DNA from: an uncultured Eubacteriales bacterium
GTDB taxonomy: Bacteria > Bacillota > Clostridia > Oscillospirales > Oscillospiraceae
DNA: 30,743 bases
Reading direction: 5' to 3'
Assembly (NCBI GenBank): GCA_900545925.1
Contig: URAZ01000039.1
Span: 1-30,743, forward strand
Below, in pieces: positions 7,438 through 14,976 of this stretch (the first letter of the stretch is position 1; each line of letters opens with the position of its first letter). The notes beneath the pieces were generated by a model. The model saw nothing but the letters and a program-made list of their open reading frames with translations. It was not told the DNA's origin and ran no database searches. Made by a program: the position numbers and the translations under genes.

Positions 7438-8082
7438 ATGTGCGTAAAAGTAGAACCCACATATTACCGACTGGAGCTGGACGATTATTCTGCCGCTGCC
7501 TTTACCAGCTTCGGAAAATACTATTACGGTACGTTGGAGGATCTTCGCTGCTTTTTCGGAGAACTCGCACATGATGAGAAATTAAAGAAGCAATTCAAGG
7601 AGTTGCTATCTACATTCCAAGCCTTCGAAGAAGGGCAGCAGGATCTCAGCCATTCTATCGCATACAGGAAGGTACCATTCCTAGTCCCTGCGCAGTTACT
7701 CCACAGGGAACCCGTCACTTTGGAAAACTACAAATGGACGCATACCAACACATGGGACAAACCTTATTATATGCGCTGTGCCAAAGTCAGATCCGAACAT
7801 CTCTGGCTTGCCTGCGACGGGGAATATTGCCGTGCGACCAAAGCTATGTTTTCAAGACTACAGTATACCGGAACGATCGGCAAGTGGAATCATGTCGGAA
7901 CAATGCTTTGGGGATTCCCGTGCATTCTCACCGGAAACCCATTCAGCTTCTGGAATCGATTAGCTGAACCGGAAAAGCAGTTCAAGACCAAAGAGGACGC
8001 TAAGCGAGATTGGGAGCTGTTCCCCGAGAATCCGGACCCCGACTATTCGGAGTTTTGCAATGACATCTTTGGAGATGGCTGA
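7438..8082 (+). CDS. Hypothetical protein, first gene of the cargo operon
   Basis: A 214-residue protein that I do not recognise. It starts MCVKVEPTYYRLELDDYSAA and is rich in aromatic residues (FGKYYYGTLEDLRCFFGELA; WDKPYYMRCAKVRSEHLWLA). No membrane segment, signal peptide or metal motif is evident; the style is that of a soluble globular protein. ATG 7438 follows GAGAGGTG at 6 bases, so I prefer it to the in-frame ATG at 7360. It is followed after 16 bases by another unknown gene on the same strand. Confidence 0.65.
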   Translation: MCVKVEPTYYRLELDDYSAAAFTSFGKYYYGTLEDLRCFFGELAHDEKLKKQFKELLSTFQAFEEGQQDLSHSIAYRKVPFLVPAQLLHREPVTLENYKWTHTNTWDKPYYMRCAKVRSEHLWLACDGEYCRATKAMFSRLQYTGTIGKWNHVGTMLWGFPCILTGNPFSFWNRLAEPEKQFKTKEDAKRDWELFPENPDPDYSEFCNDIFGDG

Positions 8083-8098
8083 TGTTTAGGAGAGCAGC

Positions 8099-8794
8099 AT
8101 GATAGAAGAACGCTGGACGAAATCGAAAATAAGCGATATTGCAAAACATCTGGCGATACAAGAATCGCGGAACAAGGATGCGCTTGTCTGCAGATGCACG
8201 TTCCACTTTGGTACTTCGTTTCGCCCAGCTACAAAGGACGAGATTATAAAGAACACATGCAAAAAGGCATTTACGACACCATACCGGGAAAGGGGTAAAG
8301 TCCCTGCGGAGGCGTATCACATGGGCAAATGGCTTGGCTACACGGTAGAACTGTGCTTTGATGGTCAATGGTTCAATATCGACCAGTGGCACCGATCTGC
8401 AAGTGGAAAACTCAAACACCGCTATCTACATACCGCGCCTGAGCGGGATATTCTTTCCAGCCCATATGATGAATTAGCGCTTCTTAAAAAGCGGATCAGC
8501 TTTTCGGATTTGGCGGCTTCGACGCAGGACATCATTTGTGCGGAAAATCCGGCATTCGAGCGCAGCTCGTTTGGCACGTGGGATTTCTTCATTTGGGGAA
8601 GTCTTGCTGATTTAGAGGCGTTGCTTCAAAAGCCGGTTAAAAATGAAGACGATGAATGTAATTCAAAGACCTTATTGAAAGAGCTAGTCTTCAAAATTCA
8701 AGACCAGATCAGCTTTTTTCAGCAGACTATCCCGCATTGGATAAACAACTGGTCACCGGAAACGTCAGTCAGAATTATTATCTGTGAATTGTGA
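8099..8794 (+). CDS. Hypothetical protein
   Basis: A 231-residue soluble protein without a family I can name. The middle (VPAEAYHMGKWLGYTVELC, then GQWFNIDQWHRSASGKLKHR) is aromatic-rich and basic. The C-terminal third is helical (KELVFKIQDQISFFQQTIP). AGGAGAG precedes the ATG. It has the same strand and close spacing as the gene before, consistent with one operon. A 68-base gap follows before the first metallophosphoesterase. Confidence 0.6.
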   Translation: MIEERWTKSKISDIAKHLAIQESRNKDALVCRCTFHFGTSFRPATKDEIIKNTCKKAFTTPYRERGKVPAEAYHMGKWLGYTVELCFDGQWFNIDQWHRSASGKLKHRYLHTAPERDILSSPYDELALLKKRISFSDLAASTQDIICAENPAFERSSFGTWDFFIWGSLADLEALLQKPVKNEDDECNSKTLLKELVFKIQDQISFFQQTIPHWINNWSPETSVRIIICEL

Positions 8795-8862
8795 TTTTAT
8801 AGGTAGCTATTTCCCCAAAAGTGTGGTAAATGTTTGTGCTGCGAAGAAGGAGGTGGAACACC

Positions 8863-9627
8863 ATGATTTATGTCATGTCAGATATCCATGGGCAGAAGCG
8901 GCGCTTTGATTCCGTCATGAAGCAAATCAACCTGCAGCCTGAGGACACGCTCTATGTCCTTGGAGATGTGATAGACCGCAACCTCGACGGCATCAAGCTC
9001 TTACGCCAGATCATGGCGATGCCAAATGTCAAAATGCTTCTGGGCAACCACGAACTCATGATGATGAACGCGCTTTACTACCCGCCCCCAGAAGATGAGG
9101 AATGGCCAGAATACTACTATGAGCGCAAACAAGCTCTGTGGTATCGGAATGGAGGTCAGGTCACGCACAACTACCTGAAGCATATAAAGAAGGCTGTTCG
9201 ACAAGAGATATTCGAATATCTGGACAAGCTGCCAGTCAATGTGGAGCTGACAGTAAACGACAGGCAATATATCCTGACGCACGCGGCACCTGTGGACTTA
9301 TACGAAAGCTGCGGCTGGAAATACAAAAGTGCGCGTGATTTCACTGTCTGGATGCGGTTTGAGAGATTCCCCGTTCTGGAGGGCCGGATAGTCATCTTTG
9401 GGCATACACCGACCCACCATTTCCAGTACGATAACCCTATGGCAATATGGGATGCAAAGAGCTGGATCGGAATCGACTGCGGTTGTATGCTCCCCGAAAC
9501 GGGCGATCCGTGGTCAGGTGTCCTCGGAAGACTGGCTTGTCTCCGTTTGGATGATATGCAGGTATTCTATTCTGAGGAACCACAATACGGCAATTCTGAA
9601 GAAGCAGAAATGCGGCACGATGGATAA
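8863..9627 (+). CDS. Metallophosphoesterase, PPP/ApaH-like
   Basis: A 254-residue phosphoesterase of the calcineurin-like fold. The metal ligands are seen in order: MSDIHG (Asp7, His9), VLGDVIDR (Asp35, Asp38, Arg39), LLGNHE (Asn62, His63), THAAP (His140) and FGHTPTH (His181). The GDxxDR and GNHE boxes place it near the PPP family (diadenosine tetraphosphatase or protein phosphatase PrpA-like) rather than among nucleases. The length is normal and all ligands are kept. GGAGGTG lies 8 bases before ATG 8863; the upstream start at 8830 is less likely. The substrate is unknown. It is the first of three phosphoesterases in this operon. Confidence 0.9.
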   Translation: MIYVMSDIHGQKRRFDSVMKQINLQPEDTLYVLGDVIDRNLDGIKLLRQIMAMPNVKMLLGNHELMMMNALYYPPPEDEEWPEYYYERKQALWYRNGGQVTHNYLKHIKKAVRQEIFEYLDKLPVNVELTVNDRQYILTHAAPVDLYESCGWKYKSARDFTVWMRFERFPVLEGRIVIFGHTPTHHFQYDNPMAIWDAKSWIGIDCGCMLPETGDPWSGVLGRLACLRLDDMQVFYSEEPQYGNSEEAEMRHDG

Positions 9628-9684
9628 CAGTAAGCATGGAGTCCTTGACTTACCTGTATAACATGTACAGAGAGGTGATGCTTT

Positions 9685-10383
9685 ATGATCTTTTTCACAG
9701 GCGATATTCATGGGAATGTCAATGGCGTTGCAGATTTTATAAACAAAGTACATCCCACAATGGAGGACGTAATCGTCCTGCTGGGAGATGTGGGCGCAAA
9801 CTATTATAACGGGCGAAAAGATTATCTGATGAAGCAATGGCTTAACGATTCCGGCACCAGATTTCTCTGTATTCACGGGAACCACGAAATGCGGCCAGTC
9901 AATATTTCTGGATATATTGAAACCGAATGGTGCGGAGGCAAGGGATGGCTGCAGCCAGAATATCCGAACCTGGTCTTTGCCAAGGACGGTGAGATCTATA
10001 CGATGAACGGTTTGCGGTATCTCGTAATTGGCGGTGCATACAGCGTAGATAAGTATTACCGTTTAAGTCGAGGCTGGAGCTGGTGGCCGGACGAGCAGCC
10101 ATCTCCGGAGATTAAAGCTTATGTTGAGCAGCGGATTCGCGAGAAACACTTCGACATTGTTCTGTCCCATACCTGTCCATTCAAATATGAACCAACGGAG
10201 ATGTTTCTTGGCGGCATTGATCAGCGTACAGTGGACGACAGCACCGAGAGATGGCTTGACACAATCGAGGAATCCATTCAATACAAAGCGTGGTTCTGCG
10301 GACACTGGCGTACGGACAAGCGAATCGATAAAATGCATTTCCTGTTCCGTAGCTTTGAGTCAGATGAACAGTTCAAAAGATAA
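9685..10383 (+). CDS. Metallophosphoesterase (second of three)
   Basis: A 232-residue calcineurin-like phosphoesterase. The motifs are MIFFTGDIHGN (Asp7, His9), LLGDVGANYY (Asp35), CIHGNHEMRP (Asn66, His67), VLSHTCPF and WFCGHWRTDK, where the usual GHxH has become GHWR. That change may alter the last metal ligand. The sequence clearly differs from the proteins on either side of it in the operon, so this is not a recent tandem duplication. GAGAGGTGA precedes the ATG. Typical relatives are small cytosolic phosphodiesterases or phosphatases of unknown substrate. Confidence 0.88.
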   Translation: MIFFTGDIHGNVNGVADFINKVHPTMEDVIVLLGDVGANYYNGRKDYLMKQWLNDSGTRFLCIHGNHEMRPVNISGYIETEWCGGKGWLQPEYPNLVFAKDGEIYTMNGLRYLVIGGAYSVDKYYRLSRGWSWWPDEQPSPEIKAYVEQRIREKHFDIVLSHTCPFKYEPTEMFLGGIDQRTVDDSTERWLDTIEESIQYKAWFCGHWRTDKRIDKMHFLFRSFESDEQFKR

Positions 10384-10397
10384 CGGAGGATCATAGC

Positions 10398-10823
10398 ATG
10401 AGAAAACTACCGGCAGTTTCTGAAATGGAGCATATCACGTCCAAAGAGTTTGGAGAGAACATGGATGCCATTCTGGAACGAGTGGCAAAAGAAAATATTG
10501 CCCTGATTATCGACCATGCGGACAAGTCCTACGTTTTGTGTCCTGCCAGATGGTTTGAAGTGCCAGAGCTGACGCAACTGGAGGTCATGGTCAAAAACGC
10601 TGTGCGGTATGTTTCCGAGGTCGACGATTCCGATCTTGCGGAAACAGCCCGGACCGTGAAGGAGCTTGCGCCGATCTTATCTCCGGCGTGTATTACCACG
10701 CTTCTCAAAATCATCATGGGCAAGATCTCCGATGGCTGCGGCGGCGCGTGGTGCGAGATGAAACAGGCATTGGAAGACGCCCTGACGAAGGAAAACAAGG
10801 AGGAACATACGGAAACACGATGA
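10398..10823 (+). CDS. Phd/YefM-like antitoxin-type protein
   Basis: A 141-residue protein. The N-terminal ~60 residues (ITSKEFGENMDAILERVAKE, then ALIIDHADKSYVLCPARWF) have the helix-strand pattern of Phd/YefM antitoxins. The other ~80 residues are helical and unusual for that family (VKELAPILSPACITTLLKII; GCGGAWCEMKQALEDALTKE). The stop codon overlaps the start of the next phosphoesterase as ATGA. No toxin of the Doc, YoeB or PIN type is adjacent, so it may regulate the operon or act with the phosphoesterase. Confidence 0.6.
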   Translation: MRKLPAVSEMEHITSKEFGENMDAILERVAKENIALIIDHADKSYVLCPARWFEVPELTQLEVMVKNAVRYVSEVDDSDLAETARTVKELAPILSPACITTLLKIIMGKISDGCGGAWCEMKQALEDALTKENKEEHTETR

Positions 10824-11428
10824 TTTACTATATTGCAGATATGCACTTCGGTCATGAAAATGTCATTCGCTTCGACGACCGTCCTTTTGCGGACACAGAG
10901 CAGATGGACGAGGTGCTGATTCAAAACTGGAACGAGCGGGTCACAGCGGACGACACCGTCTATGTGCTGGGCGATGCGTTCTGGAAAAACGAAGAAAACA
11001 GCATCCGGATCATGCAGCGGTTACAGGGGCATAAACACCTGATTCAAGGCAACCATGACCGTGTGAAAGGAAAGCTCCGTCCTTACTGGGAAAGCATCGA
11101 GCAGTACGCGGAGGTCAACGATGAGAATCGGCTGGCGATTCTCAGTCACTACCCGATTCTCTTTTACAAAAACCAGCATTATGGCGCAGTCATGCTGTAC
11201 GGGCATGTACATAATACACGCGAATGGTCGCTTGTAGAGAAGTGGAAGAACGAACAATGGACGATGGGCATTCCAAGCAGACTGATCAATGTCGGCTGCA
11301 TGATGGCTTACATGAACTACACGCCGCGGACGCTGGATGAGCTGTTGGAGGCGAACCCGCCGCCCATGATCGAAAGAACCCGGAAGGATGGAACCAACGC
11401 AGGAGAAAACAGCAATGGAGAATTATGA
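10820..11428 (+). CDS. Metallophosphoesterase (third of three)
   Basis: A 202-residue calcineurin-like phosphoesterase with every box present: MIYYIADMHFGHENVI (Asp7, His9), YVLGDAFW (Asp52), IQGNHDR (Asn78, His79), ILSHYPIL (His110) and LYGHVHN (His129, His131). The DxHFGHxNVI start is typical of a broad group of small bacterial and phage phosphoesterases. The ATG overlaps the stop of the preceding gene in an ATGA arrangement; the nearest GGAGG is about 16 bases away, so translation is probably coupled. The substrate is unknown. Confidence 0.9.
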   Translation: MIYYIADMHFGHENVIRFDDRPFADTEQMDEVLIQNWNERVTADDTVYVLGDAFWKNEENSIRIMQRLQGHKHLIQGNHDRVKGKLRPYWESIEQYAEVNDENRLAILSHYPILFYKNQHYGAVMLYGHVHNTREWSLVEKWKNEQWTMGIPSRLINVGCMMAYMNYTPRTLDELLEANPPPMIERTRKDGTNAGENSNGEL

Positions 11429-11732
11429 GAAGTTCATAGCGGAGATTGACGAGGTTGTAAAGCAAATTAAAGGGCTGTATGACCTTGCCTACACGCAGTA
11501 CTCCCATGCCGTCGACGAGGTGATCTCAGGTCGCCTTACCGACGAAAAACAGATCGAGCATATTCTCGACGGTATCATTGACTTTGGAGATGATCTCCGC
11601 TTCTTGGAGCTCTCCAAGAGACTGTGCCGCCATATTTATTATGAATATCCGCAGCCTGTCGGAGGTTTCGTTCATATGTACAGAGCGCTGTTTGAGGAAA
11701 AAGAGGACGAAGATGGAATTGGTGACGATTGA
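11415..11732 (+). CDS. Small acidic hypothetical protein
   Basis: A 105-residue helical, acidic protein (start MENYEKFIAEIDEVVKQIKG, end FEEKEDEDGIGDD). I do not recognise a family. The ATG at 11415 has GGAG about 9 bases upstream, is chosen over 11388, and lies 14 bases inside the phosphoesterase gene. Its end overlaps the next gene by 20 bases, so it belongs to the same coupled chain. Confidence 0.6.
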   Translation: MENYEKFIAEIDEVVKQIKGLYDLAYTQYSHAVDEVISGRLTDEKQIEHILDGIIDFGDDLRFLELSKRLCRHIYYEYPQPVGGFVHMYRALFEEKEDEDGIGDD

Positions 11733-11958
11733 AGTCAGGCTCCCAAAAGAAGTTTATGACAGTGCTTCGGAGCTTCTGGCCAAGCAGGGCTTGACCATGG
11801 AAGATGCGCTGATTCTCTTTTTGAAGGAAACGGTCAGGCTTGGGAGGATTCCCTTTGATTATACGGAGGCAGACCTTGAGGAAGCGCGAAAATGGGAGAG
11901 AATCGTAAACGATGACGTACAGGATACTGGAGGTGAAGAAACGTGCATGGTAAGTTGA
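11713..11958 (+). CDS. RelB/DinJ-like antitoxin-type protein
   Basis: An 81-residue protein that begins MELVTIEVRLPKEVYDSASE, followed by LLAKQGLTMEDALILFLKET and RLGRIPFDY. This is the ribbon-helix-helix layout of RelB/DinJ antitoxins (a short N-terminal strand, then GLTMEDAL...FL.....G.IPF). AGAGGA precedes ATG 11713. No RelE/YafQ-type toxin is beside it, so it is either an orphan antitoxin or an operon repressor. It overlaps the genes on both sides. Confidence 0.7.
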   Translation: MELVTIEVRLPKEVYDSASELLAKQGLTMEDALILFLKETVRLGRIPFDYTEADLEEARKWERIVNDDVQDTGGEETCMVS

Positions 11959-13208
11959 CGCAGCCAAAAATAGATGGGTATATCAGCTGGCTCCTGCGAA
12001 ATGACCACTTTGGTATGACAAGCTGTATCTACGACGACAAAAGTCAGAAACTGCTTGATGAACTGTTTGAACTGCTAGAGCAGGTTGCACCGGAATCCCC
12101 GAACGGCGTCAGAACACTCTGGCTTCGTGCGGAAAGAGGACCAATTGAGGATTTCGGCAATGCAGCGGAGGAAATCGCAGAGGGTAATTACGACTCGGAA
12201 GAAGAATTCGTGAATGCATGGAAAAGCTGGTTCCCAGAGGACGTCAAATGGTATCATTTCCAAGCCGCCGAGGACAAAGCGGAAGGATACCGTGCTGTCG
12301 CGGTTCGTCACAGTTATGTGATCGTTCAGGACAAGCGCAGAGAACCAGCAGGATGGCCCTGCGAAATTTCTGAGTTTGTCCAGTGGCTTGTCGACGGTGT
12401 CAGGAGCTGCATTGAAATGCTGAAAGCCGGAACGTATAACGATGTTGTCCGTGAAAATCTGCCGCCCCAGCATCGAACCGGAACAATCCGACGCAGGGAT
12501 TTTTGGAATGTCTGGCCGGATGCAAGAGTCGACTTCTTCAAGGATATCTCGCCTGCGGATGTTACGGAGTTCATTGAAAGGGCCTCCGCACAGGAAGAAA
12601 ATTATGCTGCAATGAAAGACCGCTTACAAGCTATGACAGCCAATGATTTTTTCCGCTTTTGTGCCATGGGCTACGCGGAGAACACGTATGATGGCTGCGG
12701 AAAAACGCCGAAGGAGCAGTACGTGCTCCATGCCGACGGCCGGGACGAGGGATTGCAGGATATCGATGCGGACAGCCCGGAGGCGTTCCATGCTTGGTTC
12801 CACGATAGAGACCGGTGCGGCGGACATCCGTGGGAGGTTTGCCGCGGCGGAAACTCTACGCACGTCGATCTGCGGGTAATGGAGGATGCGCGCGGCTATT
12901 TTCTGTATCTGGCAGGAGCTGCGTGGAACCGGACAATTGAAACCGTCAAATTCTATCTTGCCCTGACGAGAGCAAATATCCCCGTTTATCTGGCCGAAGC
13001 AAAGATGCTGGCTGACCGGCTGGCGGAAGAAGAAAAGATTGGGATCGTGCCGGAGGGCGTTCTGCCCGCCTACTGTGGAAGCTGGTTTCCAAATGAACAC
13101 ATCATCGACTACATGAATTTGCCCAGTGAGGATCGAGAAAAGTTTCTGCCGTTTTGTACATGGTATGAGGAAAGACCTGCGGCTCTTGCTCAGCGCGAAG
13201 AAACATGA
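11943..13208 (+). CDS. Large hypothetical protein of the cargo operon
   Basis: A 421-residue soluble protein of no family that I can name. The start is GTG with GGAGGTG at 7 bases; it overlaps the antitoxin-like gene by 16 bases. The first half is acidic (RLLRND-type start, YDSEEEFVNAWKSWFPEDVK). A conserved-looking core in the second half reads FFRFCAMGYAENTYDG, then AFHAWFHDRDRCGGHPWEVC, RGGNSTHVDLRV and AKMLADRLA. The cysteine/histidine-rich DRCGGHPWEVCRGGNSTHV segment looks like a possible active or metal site, but no known motif matches. It has no signal peptide or membrane helix. This is the longest unexplained protein in the operon. Confidence 0.65.
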   Translation: MHGKLTQPKIDGYISWLLRNDHFGMTSCIYDDKSQKLLDELFELLEQVAPESPNGVRTLWLRAERGPIEDFGNAAEEIAEGNYDSEEEFVNAWKSWFPEDVKWYHFQAAEDKAEGYRAVAVRHSYVIVQDKRREPAGWPCEISEFVQWLVDGVRSCIEMLKAGTYNDVVRENLPPQHRTGTIRRRDFWNVWPDARVDFFKDISPADVTEFIERASAQEENYAAMKDRLQAMTANDFFRFCAMGYAENTYDGCGKTPKEQYVLHADGRDEGLQDIDADSPEAFHAWFHDRDRCGGHPWEVCRGGNSTHVDLRVMEDARGYFLYLAGAAWNRTIETVKFYLALTRANIPVYLAEAKMLADRLAEEEKIGIVPEGVLPAYCGSWFPNEHIIDYMNLPSEDREKFLPFCTWYEERPAALAQREET

Positions 13209-13353
13209 TGTACTTGCCTGTGAAATGCTCGATTCCCGTTTCGGCGCAGTTACGCGTTGGATCAGCAGGGTGAACCACAAGTTCCATGACTTCCTGGCCT
13301 TCAGCAGCTAAAATACGGACAGAAACAAATTTTCAAGCCAGAGGTGAAGAAAC

Positions 13354-13992
13354 ATGAATCTGAAAGAAGCGTTCCGCTACCAGAACAAACTCCAGTCGTT
13401 TCTGGACGAAGCGCAGAGCATCCTTGACCGTGATTCCAACGTCACGCGGGTGGAGAACACCTATCTGCGCCATAAGGTCATGGCGGAAGCGGAGGACGAA
13501 ACCGTCCTTGCGATGCCGGAAACGGAGTATTATGAGGGAATTACAGACATTGCCCGTTTCCTCCTGTATCTGCTGGACGAGAAAGGCAAGCTGTTCGCCG
13601 CCATCCGCAAGGCAAAAACGGAGCTGGACATCGACATGGACAGCGCGGTCAGCCTCAATGCGACGCGGCAGAGCATTGCCCGCACGTTTAAACGGATGAA
13701 TGATCTGCGCAGCTCCGAGCAGACGATTTCAAACGGTGGCACCGGTTACCGGTTCAACGCCGAGGGCAATCAGATCTCCTATCGCTGCGATGTACGGCGA
13801 GTGACGACGATCAATTATGACCGCAAGGTCATCCGCGCTGCGCTCGGCAAACTGAATCAGCGGGCTGACGAAACTTCCGCCAAAATTGACCTGTGCCTTG
13901 TTACGTCGAAGGTGGACTATGCGCCGCCTTTTGATGTGAATGCCAGCTTCGCTGAAGCATTCGAGATATATACAGAAAACGCCGGGGCATAA
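13354..13992 (+). CDS. Hypothetical helical protein, end of the cargo operon
   Basis: A 212-residue, mostly helical protein (NLKEAFRYQNKLQSFLDEAQ; LLDEKGKLFAAIRKAKTELD; ARTFKRMNDLRSSEQTISNG) with a short strand-rich segment (GYRFNAEGNQISYRCDVRRV). The coiled-coil-like first part suggests oligomerisation. GAGGTGAAGAAAC precedes the ATG. A 145-base gap separates it from the preceding gene. Its stop codon lies in the loop of a GCCGGGG/CCCCGGC hairpin. The family is unknown to me. Confidence 0.65.
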   Translation: MNLKEAFRYQNKLQSFLDEAQSILDRDSNVTRVENTYLRHKVMAEAEDETVLAMPETEYYEGITDIARFLLYLLDEKGKLFAAIRKAKTELDIDMDSAVSLNATRQSIARTFKRMNDLRSSEQTISNGGTGYRFNAEGNQISYRCDVRRVTTINYDRKVIRAALGKLNQRADETSAKIDLCLVTSKVDYAPPFDVNASFAEAFEIYTENAGA

Positions 13993-14001
13993 TACCCCGG
14001 C
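13981..14001 (+). promoter_or_regulatory. Hairpin over the stop codon of the last cargo gene
   Basis: GCCGGGG (13981-13987) and CCCCGGC (13995-14001) form a 7-bp GC stem with a 7-base loop containing the TAA stop. No T-run follows, so this may be a 3'-stabilising structure rather than an intrinsic terminator. Confidence 0.4.
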
Positions 14002-14325
14002 ACAGCCCGGCTATTTTGGATGCGGCAAGCCAAGAGAATGCGGATACCGGTTCAGGTGCAGATGAACGATAACGCTGCACACTTTTAGAAAGATATTCTG
14101 GCTTGGCTCACCCTACGAGCTTTTATGGAAGAAAAAAGAAGCGTTCCGCTTTTCCAACCTCGCCAGACGTTCTTCCGCGAAAACCGCTTTTTCCATATCA
14201 CACGTTTTCCTGCATCCAAACTGACATCTCCATATGTAAGGCGTACAAGCCTGACTCGCTGATTACGAAATCAATTACGATCAAATGCTGATCTTTTCCG
14301 TGTGCGAAGCTGAACGTGTGACCTG
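13993..14325. other. Intergenic stretch between convergent genes
   Basis: This is a 333-base gap between the end of the cargo operon and the convergent XRE gene. It contains the left arm of a 20-bp inverted repeat (14006-14025). It also has a 45-codon plus-strand reading frame (14125-14262) without a ribosome site, which I do not accept as a gene. I see no terminator with a T-run. Confidence 0.5.
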
Positions 14326-14400
14326 TCACGCAGCAGGCAATGCAGACGGAGCAAATGGTGGAAGCTGCATCGGACGCTCGCCGTATCCAAAATAGCCGGG
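14006..14400. repeat. Inverted repeat, 19 of 20 bp, arms 14006-14025 and 14381-14400
   Basis: The left arm, CCCGGCTATTTTGGATGCGG, is matched in reverse complement at 14381-14400 with a single mismatch; the arms are about 355 bases apart. The right arm lies in the C-terminal codons of the XRE gene (encoding PGYFGYG). The left arm read on the plus strand would encode PGYFGCG, so it may be the 3' remnant of a related gene in opposite orientation. Confidence 0.6.
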
Positions 14401-14691
14401 GAGAAAATGATGTGAGCAGCAGGTCTCGGCCTGCTGCTCACTGACAATATGCAGTTTTATAACAGGAACAAGAATCTGATCTATCGGAACCTCAAAGAGC
14501 ACTCCGAGTGCATAGAGATTATCTACCGTGGGCAGGCTTTCACCCTTCTGCCACTTGTAGATCGCCCGCGGTTCTTCAAAGCCGAAGTAGCTTTGCAGAT
14601 CCCGGACGGTCAGGCCGCGCTCCATGCGCAGACGGCGGATGTTGTTTCCCGTGGCGACAGGATCAATCACAGGGTAGGTCTTCAAGTCCAT
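14326..14691 (-). CDS. XRE-family transcriptional regulator
   Basis: A 121-residue DNA-binding protein. The helix-turn-helix domain lies at residues about 10-70 (TGNNIRRLRMERGLTVRDLQ, YFGFEEPRAIYKWQKGESLP, VDNLYALGVLFEVPIDQILV). The W-x-x-G-x-x-x-P motif is typical of a clostridial XRE subfamily. The ~45-residue tail (SEQQAETCCSHHFLPGYFGY and onward) is not part of the DNA-binding fold. GGAGG stands 8 bases before ATG 14691. Two structures lie inside its 3' end: a 12-bp hairpin (14412-14441) and the right arm of an inverted repeat. It is convergent with the cargo operon. Confidence 0.85.
   Translation of the reverse strand: MDLKTYPVIDPVATGNNIRRLRMERGLTVRDLQSYFGFEEPRAIYKWQKGESLPTVDNLYALGVLFEVPIDQILVPVIKLHIVSEQQAETCCSHHFLPGYFGYGERPMQLPPFAPSALPAA
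14412..14441. repeat. 12-bp perfect hairpin inside the XRE gene
   Basis: GTGAGCAGCAGG (14412-14423) and CCTGCTGCTCAC (14430-14441) flank a 6-base loop. No T-run follows on either strand. It encodes the SEQQAETCCS part of the regulator, so it may simply reflect the codons, or it may attenuate read-through from the convergent operon. Confidence 0.4.
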
Positions 14692-14715
14692 TTTGCTTGC
14701 CTCCTTTAAGATCGT

Positions 14716-14753
14716 GATATTACAAAATATCAGAGATGGCAGCCAGATGCAAG
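14716..14753 (-). promoter_or_regulatory. Promoter and operator of the XRE gene
   Basis: On the minus strand TTGCAT (14753-14748) and TATTTT (14730-14725) are separated by exactly 17 bases, upstream of ATG 14691. An inverted repeat, TGATATT (14716-14722) with AATATCA (14727-14733), overlaps the -10 box, as expected for autoregulation. Confidence 0.5.
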
Positions 14754-14802
14754 ACAAAAATACGGTTTGTAATGCAAATGTAAAACTAGAGGGGGATGAA
14801 GT

Positions 14803-14976
14803 GTGATCAATACGGTACCGCTGAAGAAGCAGAGCAAGCGAGCGCAGAAGGAATATCACAGCAAACAGCGCGGAAGTTGGTACGGTATATCGCCCGTGAC
14901 GCGCACCGTGCCTAGTAGAAGGCTTTATGACCGAAAGCGAATTAAGAGAGAAGATCGCTGGGCTCGTGGAGAATGA
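14803..14976 (+). CDS. Small very basic protein (57 aa)
   Basis: A GTG-started 57-residue protein, divergent from the XRE gene, with GGGGG 7 bases upstream. It is extremely rich in Lys and Arg: it begins INTVPLKKQSKRAQKEYHSK, continues QRGSWYGISPVTRTVPSRRL and ends in a basic YDRKRIKREDRWARGE. It has no membrane segment. The strong ribosome site and clean frame support expression, and a nucleic-acid-binding role is plausible from composition only. From memory, similar short basic proteins exist in clostridial elements; a search is needed to confirm that. Confidence 0.55.
   Translation: MINTVPLKKQSKRAQKEYHSKQRGSWYGISPVTRTVPSRRLYDRKRIKREDRWARGE

Noticed and set aside
13205..13273. 22-codon frame starting in an ATGA overlap with the 421-residue gene
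   Set aside because: The overlap is suggestive, but the frame is too short and the ribosome site is weak.
14125..14262. 45-codon plus-strand frame in the gap after the cargo operon
   Set aside because: No ribosome site, and the composition is not clearly coding.
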